43,873 bases of DNA. It comes from a virus. Below, piece after piece: positions 1 to 5,971 of the stretch. The notes below the pieces were generated by a model, which was given only the letters and a program-made list of their open reading frames with translations, made no database searches and had not been told where the DNA came from. The position numbers and the translations under genes are program-made. The DNA lies in the IMG/VR virus record IMGVR_UViG_3300009537_000040, positions 1-43,873 of that record. One strand, 5' to 3'. Numbering within the stretch: the stretch's first letter is position 1; the number at the start of each line of letters is the position of its first letter.

Positions 1-156
1 ATGAAGGCAGTAGGAATATTTGCAGGGGTAGTTTTAGTGGCGAGTCTTATATATGGTTCGTATTGGATCGCTAAAACAGTGAGTTATTCTGTTTTTTACG
101 AAGGTATGGTTAGAGAGACGGTTAGGGAAATGGTGAAAGAAGGGGCGTTGAGGTAA
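1..156 (+). CDS. small single-pass membrane protein, possibly 5'-truncated
   Basis: Reads as 51 residues from the first base. One hydrophobic stretch (about residues 3-19, AVGIFAGVVLVASLIYG) is followed by a charged tail rich in E, R and K, the shape of a small inner-membrane protein. The frame is open at base 1, so the ATG there may be internal and the real start may lie outside the window. The next gene starts three bases after its stop, so it sits in the rightward early operon. No family recognised. Confidence 0.5.
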   Translation: MKAVGIFAGVVLVASLIYGSYWIAKTVSYSVFYEGMVRETVREMVKEGALR

Positions 157-159
157 TCC

Positions 160-342
160 ATGCCAAAACCTAAGCGGATGAGCACAACCACCACTAGCTC
201 TTACTGGTTTTCTACTACTGGTGAAGTGGTTTTAGAGCCCTGCGAGGTAGTCACTCATGATCAGGGGCTTACATTTTATTGCCGGACCCATCGCTCAATT
301 TGTGTTTGGGATGAGGGGTGGGTTTGTAGGGAGAAACAATGA
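160..342 (+). CDS. hypothetical small early protein
   Basis: Sixty residues with three cysteines (positions about 28, 41 and 48) and a Ser/Thr-rich N-terminus. Its stop overlaps the ATG of the next gene (ATGA), so the two are probably translationally coupled. No family recognised; it is kept because it fits the tight tandem spacing of its neighbours. Confidence 0.45.
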   Translation: MPKPKRMSTTTTSSYWFSTTGEVVLEPCEVVTHDQGLTFYCRTHRSICVWDEGWVCREKQ

Positions 343-506
343 ACACTCTGCCGGTGCCTGGGTTTGTTATTGAAAGCGAAGAAGGGACGAAGATGCATAT
401 TTTTATTATCGCTTGTAGGAGATGTAGCAAAAAACTGTGCTGGGAAAAAGGATTGAGCGATTGCACGGTTGTTCACGAACACCTATGCCAAAATGAGAAT
501 GAATAA
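339..506 (+). CDS. small cysteine-rich (zinc-ribbon-like) protein
   Basis: Fifty-five residues starting in an ATGA overlap with the gene before it. The centre carries CRRCSKKLC followed by two further cysteines, one next to histidines (CTVVHEHLC), a plausible metal-binding knuckle. Its end overlaps the start of the ABA-sandwich gene by 8 bases. It was found by translating the gap in frame. Function unknown. Confidence 0.5.
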   Translation: MNTLPVPGFVIESEEGTKMHIFIIACRRCSKKLCWEKGLSDCTVVHEHLCQNENE

Positions 507-897
507 GCCACAAACAGATCAAGAATGGGCAGACTGGGCTGCTACTGAAGTGATGGGGTGGAAAGAGTATATTCGCCCCCCCATGGCAATTTGGGTTAAT
601 GGAGATGGAGATTATCAGTATTCTATATATAGTGATGGTTTAGATCCTCGATGGTCTCCTTACACCAACACTGCTCATGCGATGGAGTGTTTAAAGAAAT
701 TAGGAGTAGGGGCAAAAATACGAATAGAGTTTGAAAATCGCCAGCCACTTCTTGATGAAAGCTATCTTGTTGGGATTAGATCCAGAAGAGGGGAAATTTC
801 CTATTCGGATGAAGCTCTGTGCTTCCAGGATACATTATCAAAAGCCATCATGCACGCGATATGGGAGATTAAAAATGCAGGCAAAAAAGAAATATAA
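499..897 (+). CDS. phage ABA sandwich domain protein
   Basis: The protein starts MNKPQTDQEWADWAATEVMG and matches in layout the small phage family with an alpha-beta-alpha sandwich: an N-terminal helix with a VMGW signature, a WSPYTN motif (the usual FxPSTD position) followed by an AMECLKKLG helix, then strands and a C-terminal TLSKAIMHAIWEI helix. These proteins are common in early regions; their function is unknown. ATG 493 is also in frame; neither start has a clear ribosome site, so translation is probably coupled to the gene upstream. The 3' end overlaps the next gene by 23 bases. Confidence 0.75.
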   Translation: MNKPQTDQEWADWAATEVMGWKEYIRPPMAIWVNGDGDYQYSIYSDGLDPRWSPYTNTAHAMECLKKLGVGAKIRIEFENRQPLLDESYLVGIRSRRGEISYSDEALCFQDTLSKAIMHAIWEIKNAGKKEI

Positions 898-1144
898 AAC
901 AGTTCGATTAGATATTGACGTTGACCTTCACAGGCTTATCATAGATCACACGAAATTGGCAAAAATGAGCATCAAATCATTTCTCCGCCACGCGATTGAA
1001 CTTGCCTTAATGCCTACGACGTCCCATTCTATCGTATTGTTGAGAGCTGGCAAGAAAGCCGAGGAATACAACTGGTCGCCAACGACAGGATCCAAAATGA
1101 CTTCTGGCTTTAAGAAGGCAATCAAGAGAAAGAAAAAGAAATGA
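875..1144 (+). CDS. ribbon-helix-helix (Arc/HicB-type) DNA-binding protein
   Basis: Eighty-nine residues. The N-terminus gives the alternating beta-strand KYKTVRLDIDVDLH, followed by two helices (LHRLIIDHTKLAKM and SIKSFLRHAIELAL), the ribbon-helix-helix pattern in which the strand contacts the DNA major groove as a dimer. A Lys-rich tail (KKAIKRKKKK) closes the protein. It overlaps the ABA-sandwich gene by 23 bases. A regulatory or accessory role in early expression is inferred. The ATG at 875 is chosen because the upstream part of the frame lies wholly within the previous gene. Confidence 0.65.
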   Translation: MQAKKKYKTVRLDIDVDLHRLIIDHTKLAKMSIKSFLRHAIELALMPTTSHSIVLLRAGKKAEEYNWSPTTGSKMTSGFKKAIKRKKKK

Positions 1145-1168
1145 ACACGCTAAAGGTAAGGAGGAGTT

Positions 1169-1774
1169 ATGTCACTATCCGTGAAGACGAACAACCTGAA
1201 AACCGATTCCGTCACGAGGTCCGTAAGGCTGGAAGGGATGACGGATATCATGTTCGACCGATACGCAGGGGACAATCAAACCAGATTAGAAAGTTGGCAA
1301 AAGCTTTATTTTGCAGCGGGAAATACCAAAGTTATTGGAATTCCGGCACTAAACATTATGAGCTTTCTATCGGCCCACAACACGAATTCCGCACCGAAGC
1401 GGCTAAGAGACAAAAGAAAGTATAAAGATATTGCCAATGCCTGTCTTTCTTTTATCTCGATACAGCCGATGTTCATCCCTCTATTGAAAGGATCTACACC
1501 AATTCAATTTCATAAATTAGAAGGTGATGTTGATCCAAAAAGTGGGGTATATATTCATCGATCTGTTGCGAGGCTGGATAAGGGGATACCGAACCCAAAA
1601 GAACGTCCTGTTGTTCCACTTCCTTGGGCTTTGGAATTTGAATTCACGATAATACCGAACCGAGAATTGCAAGAGCAGGATGTTTTAAACTTATTTGAAG
1701 AAGGAGGGCGAGCATTAGGATTAGGTACGTTTCGCGGTGTGTATGGCAAATTCCAAATTAAAAAATGGGATTAA
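1169..1774 (+). CDS. conserved phage protein of unknown function with a glycine-loop C-terminus
   Basis: Two hundred and one residues preceded by a strong ribosome site (AAGGAGGAG, ending 4 bases before the ATG). I believe this belongs to a conserved family of phage early proteins without an assigned role (recognised from memory): PALNIMSFLSAHNTNSAPKR, then SGVYIHRSVARLDKGIPNP, and a C-terminal LFEEGGRALGLGTFRGVYGK. The last motif is a glycine-rich loop superficially like that of RAMP-fold RNA-binding proteins, but no catalytic claim is made. A 39-bp stretch coding for QDVLNLFEEGGRA is duplicated at 2308-2346. The stop is followed directly by the GGCNN repeat. Confidence 0.75.
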   Translation: MSLSVKTNNLKTDSVTRSVRLEGMTDIMFDRYAGDNQTRLESWQKLYFAAGNTKVIGIPALNIMSFLSAHNTNSAPKRLRDKRKYKDIANACLSFISIQPMFIPLLKGSTPIQFHKLEGDVDPKSGVYIHRSVARLDKGIPNPKERPVVPLPWALEFEFTIIPNRELQEQDVLNLFEEGGRALGLGTFRGVYGKFQIKKWD

Positions 1775-1777
1775 CAC

Positions 1778-1862
1778 GGCGTGGCAAGGCGCGGCTCGGC
1801 AAGGCAAGGCGCGGCTCGGCAAGGCAAGGCGAGGCGAGGCAAGGCGAGGCGAGGCAAGGTAA
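1778..1862 (+). repeat. GGCNN pentanucleotide array, 17 units
   Basis: Three bases after the stop at 1774 come seventeen consecutive pentamers of the form GGCNN, with NN drawn from AA, GA, GC, TC and GT and a last degenerate unit GGTAA. A longer motif of GGCAA GGCGC GGCTC GGCAA recurs within it. Unit length 5 is not a multiple of 3, and the opposite-strand reading frame through it is a low-complexity shadow, so it is treated as non-coding. It separates the 201-residue protein from a small zinc-finger gene. Confidence 0.85.
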
Positions 1863-1902
1863 TAAAAGTGACCGAGTTTAAGCGTACAACGCATGGGAAT
1901 GG

Positions 1903-2076
1903 ATGAAATGGGATCAAGGCGGGTGTCCAGCCTGTCAGTATTGCGGAGCCGTCATATCGAAGATACGGCCTCAAGCGAAGAACCAGCGGTTTTGTCCTGG
2001 CGGTCGGTGTCGGGGGCGGTATTGGACGGAGTATTACGCGGCTGGGCGAGAAAGGGTTAAGGAGAAGGGGGAGTGA
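1903..2076 (+). CDS. small zinc-finger protein
   Basis: Fifty-seven residues with CPACQYCGAVI, then NQRFCPGGRCRGRYW, that is C-x2-C-x2-C and a C-x4-C pair spaced as in a phage zinc ribbon. The C-terminus is basic (AAGRERVKEKGE). The frame is closed upstream by a stop at 1879, so ATG 1903 is the only ATG start. The stop overlaps the next start (ATGA at 2073). A nucleic-acid-binding role is likely from the fold type but unproven. Confidence 0.65.
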   Translation: MKWDQGGCPACQYCGAVISKIRPQAKNQRFCPGGRCRGRYWTEYYAAGRERVKEKGE

Positions 2077-2303
2077 TGGTAGCCAAGCGGAAGCGGGAAT
2101 ATGGTTTAATCAGTGATAGCTACAAACTCAGGATACAACCATCATATTTTTCAGATGATTGTTTTGAGTTTTATTTTTTCGATAAGAGAAATGGTTTGTC
2201 GTGGTTTACGAGCTCTTTTAGCAAATCTCAAGGGATTCGTATTGCTAAAGGTATTTTAAAGATGTGCAGAGATACCTCGAATACTTTTGAATGCACTCGA
2301 TAA
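2073..2303 (+). CDS. hypothetical early protein
   Basis: Seventy-six residues, basic at the N-terminus (MMVAKRKREYG) with alternating aromatic residues (SDDCFEFYFFDKRNGLSWFT) suggesting a small beta-rich fold. It starts in an ATGA overlap with the zinc-finger gene and is preceded by AGGAGAAGGGGGAG. No family recognised. Confidence 0.55.
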   Translation: MMVAKRKREYGLISDSYKLRIQPSYFSDDCFEFYFFDKRNGLSWFTSSFSKSQGIRIAKGILKMCRDTSNTFECTR

Positions 2304-2307
2304 GGCG

Positions 2308-2346
2308 CAGGATGTTTTAAACCTTTTTGAAGAAGGCGGGCGAGCA
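2308..2346 (+). repeat. 39-bp duplication of the 1676-1714 segment
   Basis: Bases 1676-1714 and 2308-2346 match at 36 of 39 positions, and in both places one frame encodes QDVLNLFEEGGRA. The first copy is inside the 201-residue gene just before its glycine loop; the second sits immediately upstream of the next gene's ribosome site. This looks like a partial gene duplication or a recombination scar. Confidence 0.8.
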
Positions 2347-2358
2347 CAAGGAGGGATC

Positions 2359-2520
2359 ATGCGATTCAGAGAAGCTGTATTAAAGGGATGTGAAGGAACA
2401 GATCAGTTTGAACCAGGATATGTACCTCCGAAATTAGATTGTCAAGAAGATCATAAAGAAGATCCTCAACCGGAACCAGTAGAACCAGTGGAAGAGGAAG
2501 AATTAGAGGAAGCGGCGTAA
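2359..2520 (+). CDS. hypothetical acidic early protein
   Basis: Fifty-three residues from an ATG with an excellent ribosome site (AAGGAGGG, 3 bases clear before the ATG). It opens MRFREAVLKGCEGTDQFEPG and ends in a strongly acidic Pro/Glu tail (PQPEPVEPVEEEELEEAA). An in-frame ATG at 2287 would add 24 residues, mostly encoded by the 39-bp duplicated segment; that longer form is less likely because the good ribosome site is at 2349-2356. Function unknown. Confidence 0.55.
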   Translation: MRFREAVLKGCEGTDQFEPGYVPPKLDCQEDHKEDPQPEPVEPVEEEELEEAA

Positions 2521-2523
2521 TAA

Positions 2524-3198
2524 ATGTCAGACCAAAAAAAATGGTTTAAGGTGTGGACGAGCATTATTGATGATCCTGATTTTGAGGAAATGAGCCTAGA
2601 GGACATAGGCAGATGGACGCTGTTGGGAGCTTCAACGGCTCTTAATGGATCAAAGGGGGTCCTGCAAGTGCCAGGAGAAGGAAAACATCTATGCCGTTTG
2701 ATCCGTGTTTCATCATTTAATGATGCCAAAACAGTTATTTCTAGGTTGCCAAAAGTGGTTCTAAATTGTCACGATGTCCGAACCGTGACATTCTCTAACT
2801 GGTTGAAATATCAGGTAGATGATAGCTCAAAAAGACAAGAAATGTCACGATCTAAGAAGAGAAGAGAAGAGAAGAGAGAAGAAGAGAAAAGAAGAGAAAA
2901 TAAAAAAAAGAAAACAACTCCTAACGGAGTTGCAAAAGAAAAAGCTGCCTCTCAGGTAAAACCTTCGAGGCCATCACCGGACGATCCGGACTGGGTTAAG
3001 AGCCTAAAGGCCAATCCAGCGTATCAGGGAATAGACGTTGACCGCATGATCGGGAAGATGCGGGCATGGTGTGAAGTCAGAGGGAAGGAGCCAACACGGG
3101 CGCGGTTGCTCAACTGGCTGAACCGAGAAGACAAGCCCATGCGCGACGAACCGAAGGTTGACACGAAAGAACTCATCAATTGGGCTAAGAAGCAATGA
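2524..3198 (+). CDS. replication initiator-like protein (phage replisome organizer / O-like)
   Basis: The N-terminus (KKWFKVWTSIIDDPDFEEMS, then LEDIGRWTLLGAST) has the winged-helix layout of phage replication organisers. A highly charged linker at about residues 106-140 (runs of R, E and K) separates it from a C-terminal domain (PAYQGIDVDRMIGKMRAWCE, then RARLLNWLNRED) of the kind seen in O-like and DnaD-like initiators. Such proteins bind the phage origin, often inside their own gene, and recruit the helicase. The AG-only linker region (about 2858-2930) is also notable as DNA. It overlaps the next gene by 4 bases, making a replication pair. Confidence 0.65.
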   Translation: MSDQKKWFKVWTSIIDDPDFEEMSLEDIGRWTLLGASTALNGSKGVLQVPGEGKHLCRLIRVSSFNDAKTVISRLPKVVLNCHDVRTVTFSNWLKYQVDDSSKRQEMSRSKKRREEKREEEKRRENKKKKTTPNGVAKEKAASQVKPSRPSPDDPDWVKSLKANPAYQGIDVDRMIGKMRAWCEVRGKEPTRARLLNWLNREDKPMRDEPKVDTKELINWAKKQ

Positions 3199-3782
3199 CG
3201 CGAGATCAGTTTGACTGGGGCATGGAATACCTAAAACAGGCCTTCCCAAATACCCATAAAAGCACGTTTTTTGCCGATCTTGTGTTTAGTGAGGTGTCGA
3301 GCTGTCGAGAGGATGACTACCGGCTAGCAGTTTTAGATCTGTCGGATGGGGTTAGATTTCCCAATAAAGGCGAGATTAAGAAAGCAATTTCAAAAATTTA
3401 TGAGTTGCGCATTAGTCGCGAATGGCAGGCAAAAAAAGCCGAGGAATACAAGCAAGTGCAGGAGATTATGGCAGGACCGGAAGGGGATGGGATCATGCAA
3501 GAGAACCTCCGGAATGTTAAATCGATTATGTCTGCTGTCAGGCTAGGCAGGGAAGCCACAGACGCCCTAGCAGTAGAGTTTAGAAAGAAATACCCACCAT
3601 GTTCCACAGACTGTACCTGTATTGATGGGCTAGTAGAAATATCACACATTCATGACGGCCATATTTACACCTACGTAAAATCCTGTATTGTCTGTAAGAC
3701 AGGGCCTAAATCGTATGGTTATACGTATCCACCCACCAAAGAACCAGCAGGGGGGGGGGTTGATGATAAGTTGCCGTTTTGA
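3195..3782 (+). CDS. putative replication accessory / helicase-loader-like protein with zinc motif
   Basis: One hundred and ninety-five residues starting in an ATGA overlap with the initiator-like gene. The N-terminal half is helical (FDWGMEYLKQAFPN, FPNKGEIKKAISKIYELR). The C-terminal half carries CSTDCTCIDG and CIVCKTG, a likely four-cysteine zinc site (C-x3-C-x-C and C-x2-C). Position next to the initiator suggests a helicase loader or primosome partner, by analogy with O/P-type pairs; no Walker motif is seen. It is the last rightward gene before a converging leftward block. Confidence 0.5.
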   Translation: MTRDQFDWGMEYLKQAFPNTHKSTFFADLVFSEVSSCREDDYRLAVLDLSDGVRFPNKGEIKKAISKIYELRISREWQAKKAEEYKQVQEIMAGPEGDGIMQENLRNVKSIMSAVRLGREATDALAVEFRKKYPPCSTDCTCIDGLVEISHIHDGHIYTYVKSCIVCKTGPKSYGYTYPPTKEPAGGGVDDKLPF

Positions 3783-3830
3783 AAAAGAATAGTACTGTAA
3801 AATCATATCAGTAGTCATGGTTTAATTTGA

Positions 3831-3905
3831 TCGCCCCCGCTAGGATTCGAAGCTAGATTTGAGGCTTAGCGGGCCCTCGGTTTGTCCGATAATCTAGCTT
3901 TGATT
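3831..3905. other. structured tRNA-like element between converging genes
   Basis: Two inverted repeats interlock. CCCGCTA (3836-3842) pairs with TAGCGGG (3867-3873). A longer arm at 3844-3859 pairs with 3891-3905 (10 continuous pairs, then a mismatch and two more). The first arm of the second pair lies inside the loop of the first, so a pseudoknot or two alternative folds result. On the minus strand the segment also shows a T-loop-like TTCGAATC, an anticodon-loop-like CCGCTAA and a TCGG/CCGA hairpin, but no matching acceptor stem, so it is not called a tRNA. Confidence 0.45.
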
Positions 3906-3910
3906 TCATT

Positions 3911-4123
3911 TTATGTTCTCCTTTCTAATTGGTCTTGCAACAGCCTATTTACTATTTCGAGGGATATTTCTGGGCAATGGTAGATGGGTGAGGCTTCTTT
4001 TTCTTCTGCATATACACCATCTTCTGTTCCGTCCTGGTCCACGATCACAAATTGGATAGACTCATCGTCTGTGTAGACTTGGTCTAGCAGTCCATCTACG
4101 AGTGTAAGAATGACTGTTTTCAT
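3911..4123 (-). CDS. hypothetical acidic protein, last gene of the leftward operon
   Basis: Seventy residues (MKTVILTLVDGLLDQVYTDD...), acidic, with a likely mixed alpha/beta fold. It is preceded by a strong GAGGAGG ribosome site inside a 28-bp sequence duplicated at 4918-4945. It ends close to the structured convergent element. The family is not recognised. Confidence 0.6.
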   Translation of the reverse strand: MKTVILTLVDGLLDQVYTDDESIQFVIVDQDGTEDGVYAEEKEASPIYHCPEISLEIVNRLLQDQLERRT

Positions 4124-4286
4124 GGTTATTTCCTCCTCTTTTTTGTAAATAGTCCTTCCGGCTCAGAATTTCGTAGGCTCTCCCCTGAGCATGGAATTTC
4201 ATCGTTTCTACTGCCTCGTCTGAAGTTGGGAAATAGGCCCATGCCTGCCATGCCCCATTGGGTAGTCGGTATCGTGCGTAGATCAT
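4062..4286 (-). CDS. hypothetical small protein overlapping the next gene
   Basis: Seventy-four residues. The first 50 or so (MIYARYRLPNGAWQAWAYFP..., FHAQGRAYEILSRKDYLQKR) look like a genuine small folded protein, with GGAGGG 7 bases before the ATG. The last 24 residues are read through the ribosome site and first 20 codons of the downstream gene in another frame, an unusually long 62-base overlap. The C-terminus may therefore have been created by insertion of the duplicated translation-start sequence. Confidence 0.5.
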   Translation of the reverse strand: MIYARYRLPNGAWQAWAYFPTSDEAVETMKFHAQGRAYEILSRKDYLQKRGGNNHENSHSYTRRWTARPSLHRR

Positions 4287-4339
4287 GTTTGGTTCCCTCC
4301 ATGCTGCCCCCGATCGGAATCAGGGGCAGGAGCAGGGAA

Positions 4340-4924
4340 CTACCGTGGTAAACAGCCGGTCGGACTGTGAGGCATACGTGAATACTCCCTCCATTGTGCG
4401 GGTTCAAATAATTGAGTCTCATATATCATTGTTTTTTCATTCCATGTCCTGATGGTTTCAGTATCGAGTAATTTCTCCTGTTCCTCGTGGTTGATCCCTA
4501 TACCGTCTATTGTAATTAGTCCACGCTGTGCGGCCTCACGCAGCGTCATCGACGGACAGGATTCAATTTCCTGCTGTTCCCTCATAAACGCATTTTTTCT
4601 CTGATTAGCAGCCGTATACCGTTTTCGTCTGTCTGAGTTTTTCTCAATTCGTGATTTTGGGGTGTATTTGTGGGATGTGTCATTAGTAATTTTTTCATAT
4701 TCTGTGATTTCTAAATCAGTTGGCACTCGGCGTTTCCATCCCCGGTCGGATTTATACGCTATGCGCAATTTCGTGCCAGAGTTTCCGTTTGAGAGATAGC
4801 CGCTATCAAAAATAACTATTTCTCCGTTTAGCGCGGCCTGCCGTTCTGATTTTGTCAGTCCGGCGCAGGATTTATATCTGTCGGTCCCGACACCGTTTAT
4901 ATAGGCTGTTTGTGAGATTTTCAT
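4340..4924 (-). CDS. hypothetical protein of the leftward operon
   Basis: One hundred and ninety-four residues from ATG 4924, chosen because GAGGAGG lies just upstream; an ATG 30 bases further upstream has no such site. It opens MKISQTAYINGVGTDRYKSC, has a basic middle (TPKSRIEKNSDRRKRYTAAN) and a helical C-terminal part (MTLREAAQRGLITIDGIGIN). The basic middle could contact nucleic acid. The family is not recognised. Confidence 0.6.
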   Translation of the reverse strand: MKISQTAYINGVGTDRYKSCAGLTKSERQAALNGEIVIFDSGYLSNGNSGTKLRIAYKSDRGWKRRVPTDLEITEYEKITNDTSHKYTPKSRIEKNSDRRKRYTAANQRKNAFMREQQEIESCPSMTLREAAQRGLITIDGIGINHEEQEKLLDTETIRTWNEKTMIYETQLFEPAQWREYSRMPHSPTGCLPR

Positions 4925-4944
4925 GGTTATTTCCTCCTCTTTTT

Positions 4945-5259
4945 TCAATCCCAATAGGGTTTCCCGATGACAGTCGGTGTGATTCCGTTTGCACGATCGA
5001 TATATTCTTGTCGGTAGTTGCTTGATGCTGGAATATCCTCACCTTGTTCGTGGACGACGGTTTTAAGATCTAAGAGTTTAGTTAGCTCGATTCTGTCTTC
5101 TGGGCTCATGTGACCGTGTTCTATGCGTCTTTTCGGGGGTGATGATATTTCAATCCATCCGTAGGCTGTTCCTCTGCCCCCCCTGATACTCCATGATTTT
5201 CCGCTTCGTCGTTTTAAGGCTGTTTTTATTTCTTTTATGGCATCGCTTCGGCTGATCAT
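4945..5259 (-). CDS. conserved small protein of unknown function (GGRGTAYGWI family)
   Basis: One hundred and four residues. Its N-terminal helix (SDAIKEIKTALKRRSGKSWS) is followed by GGRGTAYGWIEISSPPKRR, then MSPEDRIELTKLLDL and IPASSNYRQEYIDRANG. From memory this motif order recurs in an uncharacterised family spread across phages and bacteria. Lys/Arg next to the glycine-rich segment suggests a nucleotide or nucleic-acid ligand, but this is inference. It is preceded by GGAGGATAAATC. Its stop overlaps the first base of the duplicated 28-bp start cassette. Confidence 0.65.
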   Translation of the reverse strand: MISRSDAIKEIKTALKRRSGKSWSIRGGRGTAYGWIEISSPPKRRIEHGHMSPEDRIELTKLLDLKTVVHEQGEDIPASSNYRQEYIDRANGITPTVIGKPYWD

Positions 5260-5280
5260 GATTTATCCTCCATCTCCGTT

Positions 5281-5395
5281 TTATGTAAATTCAATAAAAT
5301 CCCCATTTTGCATGGTTAGATAGAGTCTGCCGTTATCTCCAGACTCCAGGCCCCGGCGTGTATGGTGTTTGTGTTTTAATCATATCCCTTTTCAT
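5281..5395 (-). pseudogene. short TPGPW-type gene, apparently frameshifted
   Basis: From an ATG at 5395, in an ATGA overlap with the upstream gene, the frame reads MKRDMIKTQTPYTPGPGVWR and stops at 5333-5335. A second frame across the same place continues as GLESGDNGRLYLTMQNGDFI and stops at 5281. Together they resemble the small phage proteins that begin with a HTPGPW-like motif followed by a short beta domain. A one-base slip near the PGPG codons would join them, so the gene is either frameshifted or read by programmed slippage. Confidence 0.4.
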
Positions 5396-5598
5396 GATTT
5401 CCTCCCTGCCATATCGAGTTTCTTCCTCTTTTTACACTTCCTGCAATCTATCATGATGTACGGAAAATGTTCGAGGCAGCGGATATTTTCGATGTCTTTT
5501 TCAGTTAGATATATTCTGGTCCCAATGAATGGACTGCCGTCCGCTCCTGTTCCAATACGATAAAGTCTCCCATCTTCATCTTTTATATATTTTCTCAT
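5392..5598 (-). CDS. hypothetical small basic protein
   Basis: Sixty-eight residues from ATG 5598, preceded by GGGAGGAT. It starts MRKYIKDEDGRLYRIGTGAD, contains FIGTRIYLTEKDIENIRC and ends with a CRKCKKRKK knuckle. It overlaps the following short gene by 4 bases. A longer start at 5658 is possible but has no comparable ribosome site and would cover the upstream gene's 3' end. Confidence 0.55.
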   Translation of the reverse strand: MRKYIKDEDGRLYRIGTGADGSPFIGTRIYLTEKDIENIRCLEHFPYIMIDCRKCKKRKKLDMAGRKS

Positions 5599-5600
5599 TT

Positions 5601-5720
5601 TTATCCTCCCTCGTCCCATGTAGTTTGGGTTTGTAGGTATTGGTAGGTTTCCCTCCACTCCTTGGAGTCCATAAGCGCTCTTATGTAGTGTTCTAGGTTC
5701 TTTTCTAATACTTTGGTCAC
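5601..5720 (-). CDS. hypothetical small protein, GTG start
   Basis: Thirty-nine residues (VTKVLEKNLEHYIRALMDSK, then EWRETYQYLQTQTTW). The GTG at 5720 is preceded by AGGAGGATAAACCA, the standard strong site of this operon; an in-frame ATG at 5747 would give 48 residues but lacks one. Its stop codon falls inside the ribosome site of the downstream gene (GGAGGATAA). The whole chain is probably helical. No family recognised. Confidence 0.6.
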   Translation of the reverse strand: MTKVLEKNLEHYIRALMDSKEWRETYQYLQTQTTWDEGG

Positions 5721-5724
5721 TGGT

Positions 5725-5925
5725 TTATCCTCCTGTTTGGTTTTCATGGGATTGTGACTCTATTTCGTCTATTGTGGGTATGTCTACGTCTCGTAGTGGA
5801 ACCCAATTGTATAGATCAGATCCTAGTGGGGCTATCAGTAGGTAGGTGTGTCCCCACAGTATTTTTAGATCTTTCACGGTGACCGGGATTCGCTTAGATT
5901 TTAATAGTATAGCCGATGTTTTCAT
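5725..5925 (-). CDS. hypothetical small protein
   Basis: Sixty-six residues from ATG 5925, with GGAGGGTAT directly upstream. It opens MKTSAILLKSKRIPVTVKDL and contains WGHTYLLIAPLGSDLYNWVP followed by an acidic tail. Second gene of the leftward operon, after the Arc-like regulator. The intergenic gap holds a perfect palindrome (5939-5952). The family is not recognised. Confidence 0.6.
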   Translation of the reverse strand: MKTSAILLKSKRIPVTVKDLKILWGHTYLLIAPLGSDLYNWVPLRDVDIPTIDEIESQSHENQTGG

Positions 5926-5938
5926 ATACCCTCCTGTT

Positions 5939-5952
5939 GTCACAGATGTGAC
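5939..5952. promoter_or_regulatory. palindromic operator candidate (GTCACAGATGTGAC)
   Basis: GTCACA-GA-TGTGAC has perfect 6-bp arms. It lies between the Arc-like gene and the second gene of the operon, 13 bases upstream of that gene's start. Eleven of 14 bases are shared in the same orientation with 6131-6144, which overlaps the operon promoter. Arc-type proteins bind short paired half-sites, so autoregulation is a reasonable inference. Confidence 0.5.
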
Positions 5953-5971
5953 GGTTTAAGACAAAAAAAAT

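Noticed and set aside
1141-1425. Basic 94-codon frame overlapping the 201-residue gene
   Set aside because: The 201-residue frame has the strong ribosome site and recognisable family motifs; this one overlaps it in another frame.
1778-1862. CRISPR array
   Set aside because: Units are 5 bp with no spacers, and no cas genes are in the window.
1771-1974. Minus-strand open frame with Leu/Pro/Arg/Ala repeats
   Set aside because: It is only the pentamer array read on the opposite strand; low complexity, no ribosome site.
3831-3905. A functional tRNA gene on the minus strand
   Set aside because: T-loop and anticodon-like loops are present but no 5' strand matches the acceptor-like CGGGGGC, and the T-stem has a mismatch at its closing pair.
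4126-4422. 98-codon minus-strand frame in the leftward operon
   Set aside because: It covers the translation signals and coding parts of two better-supported genes in other frames and shows no ribosome site.
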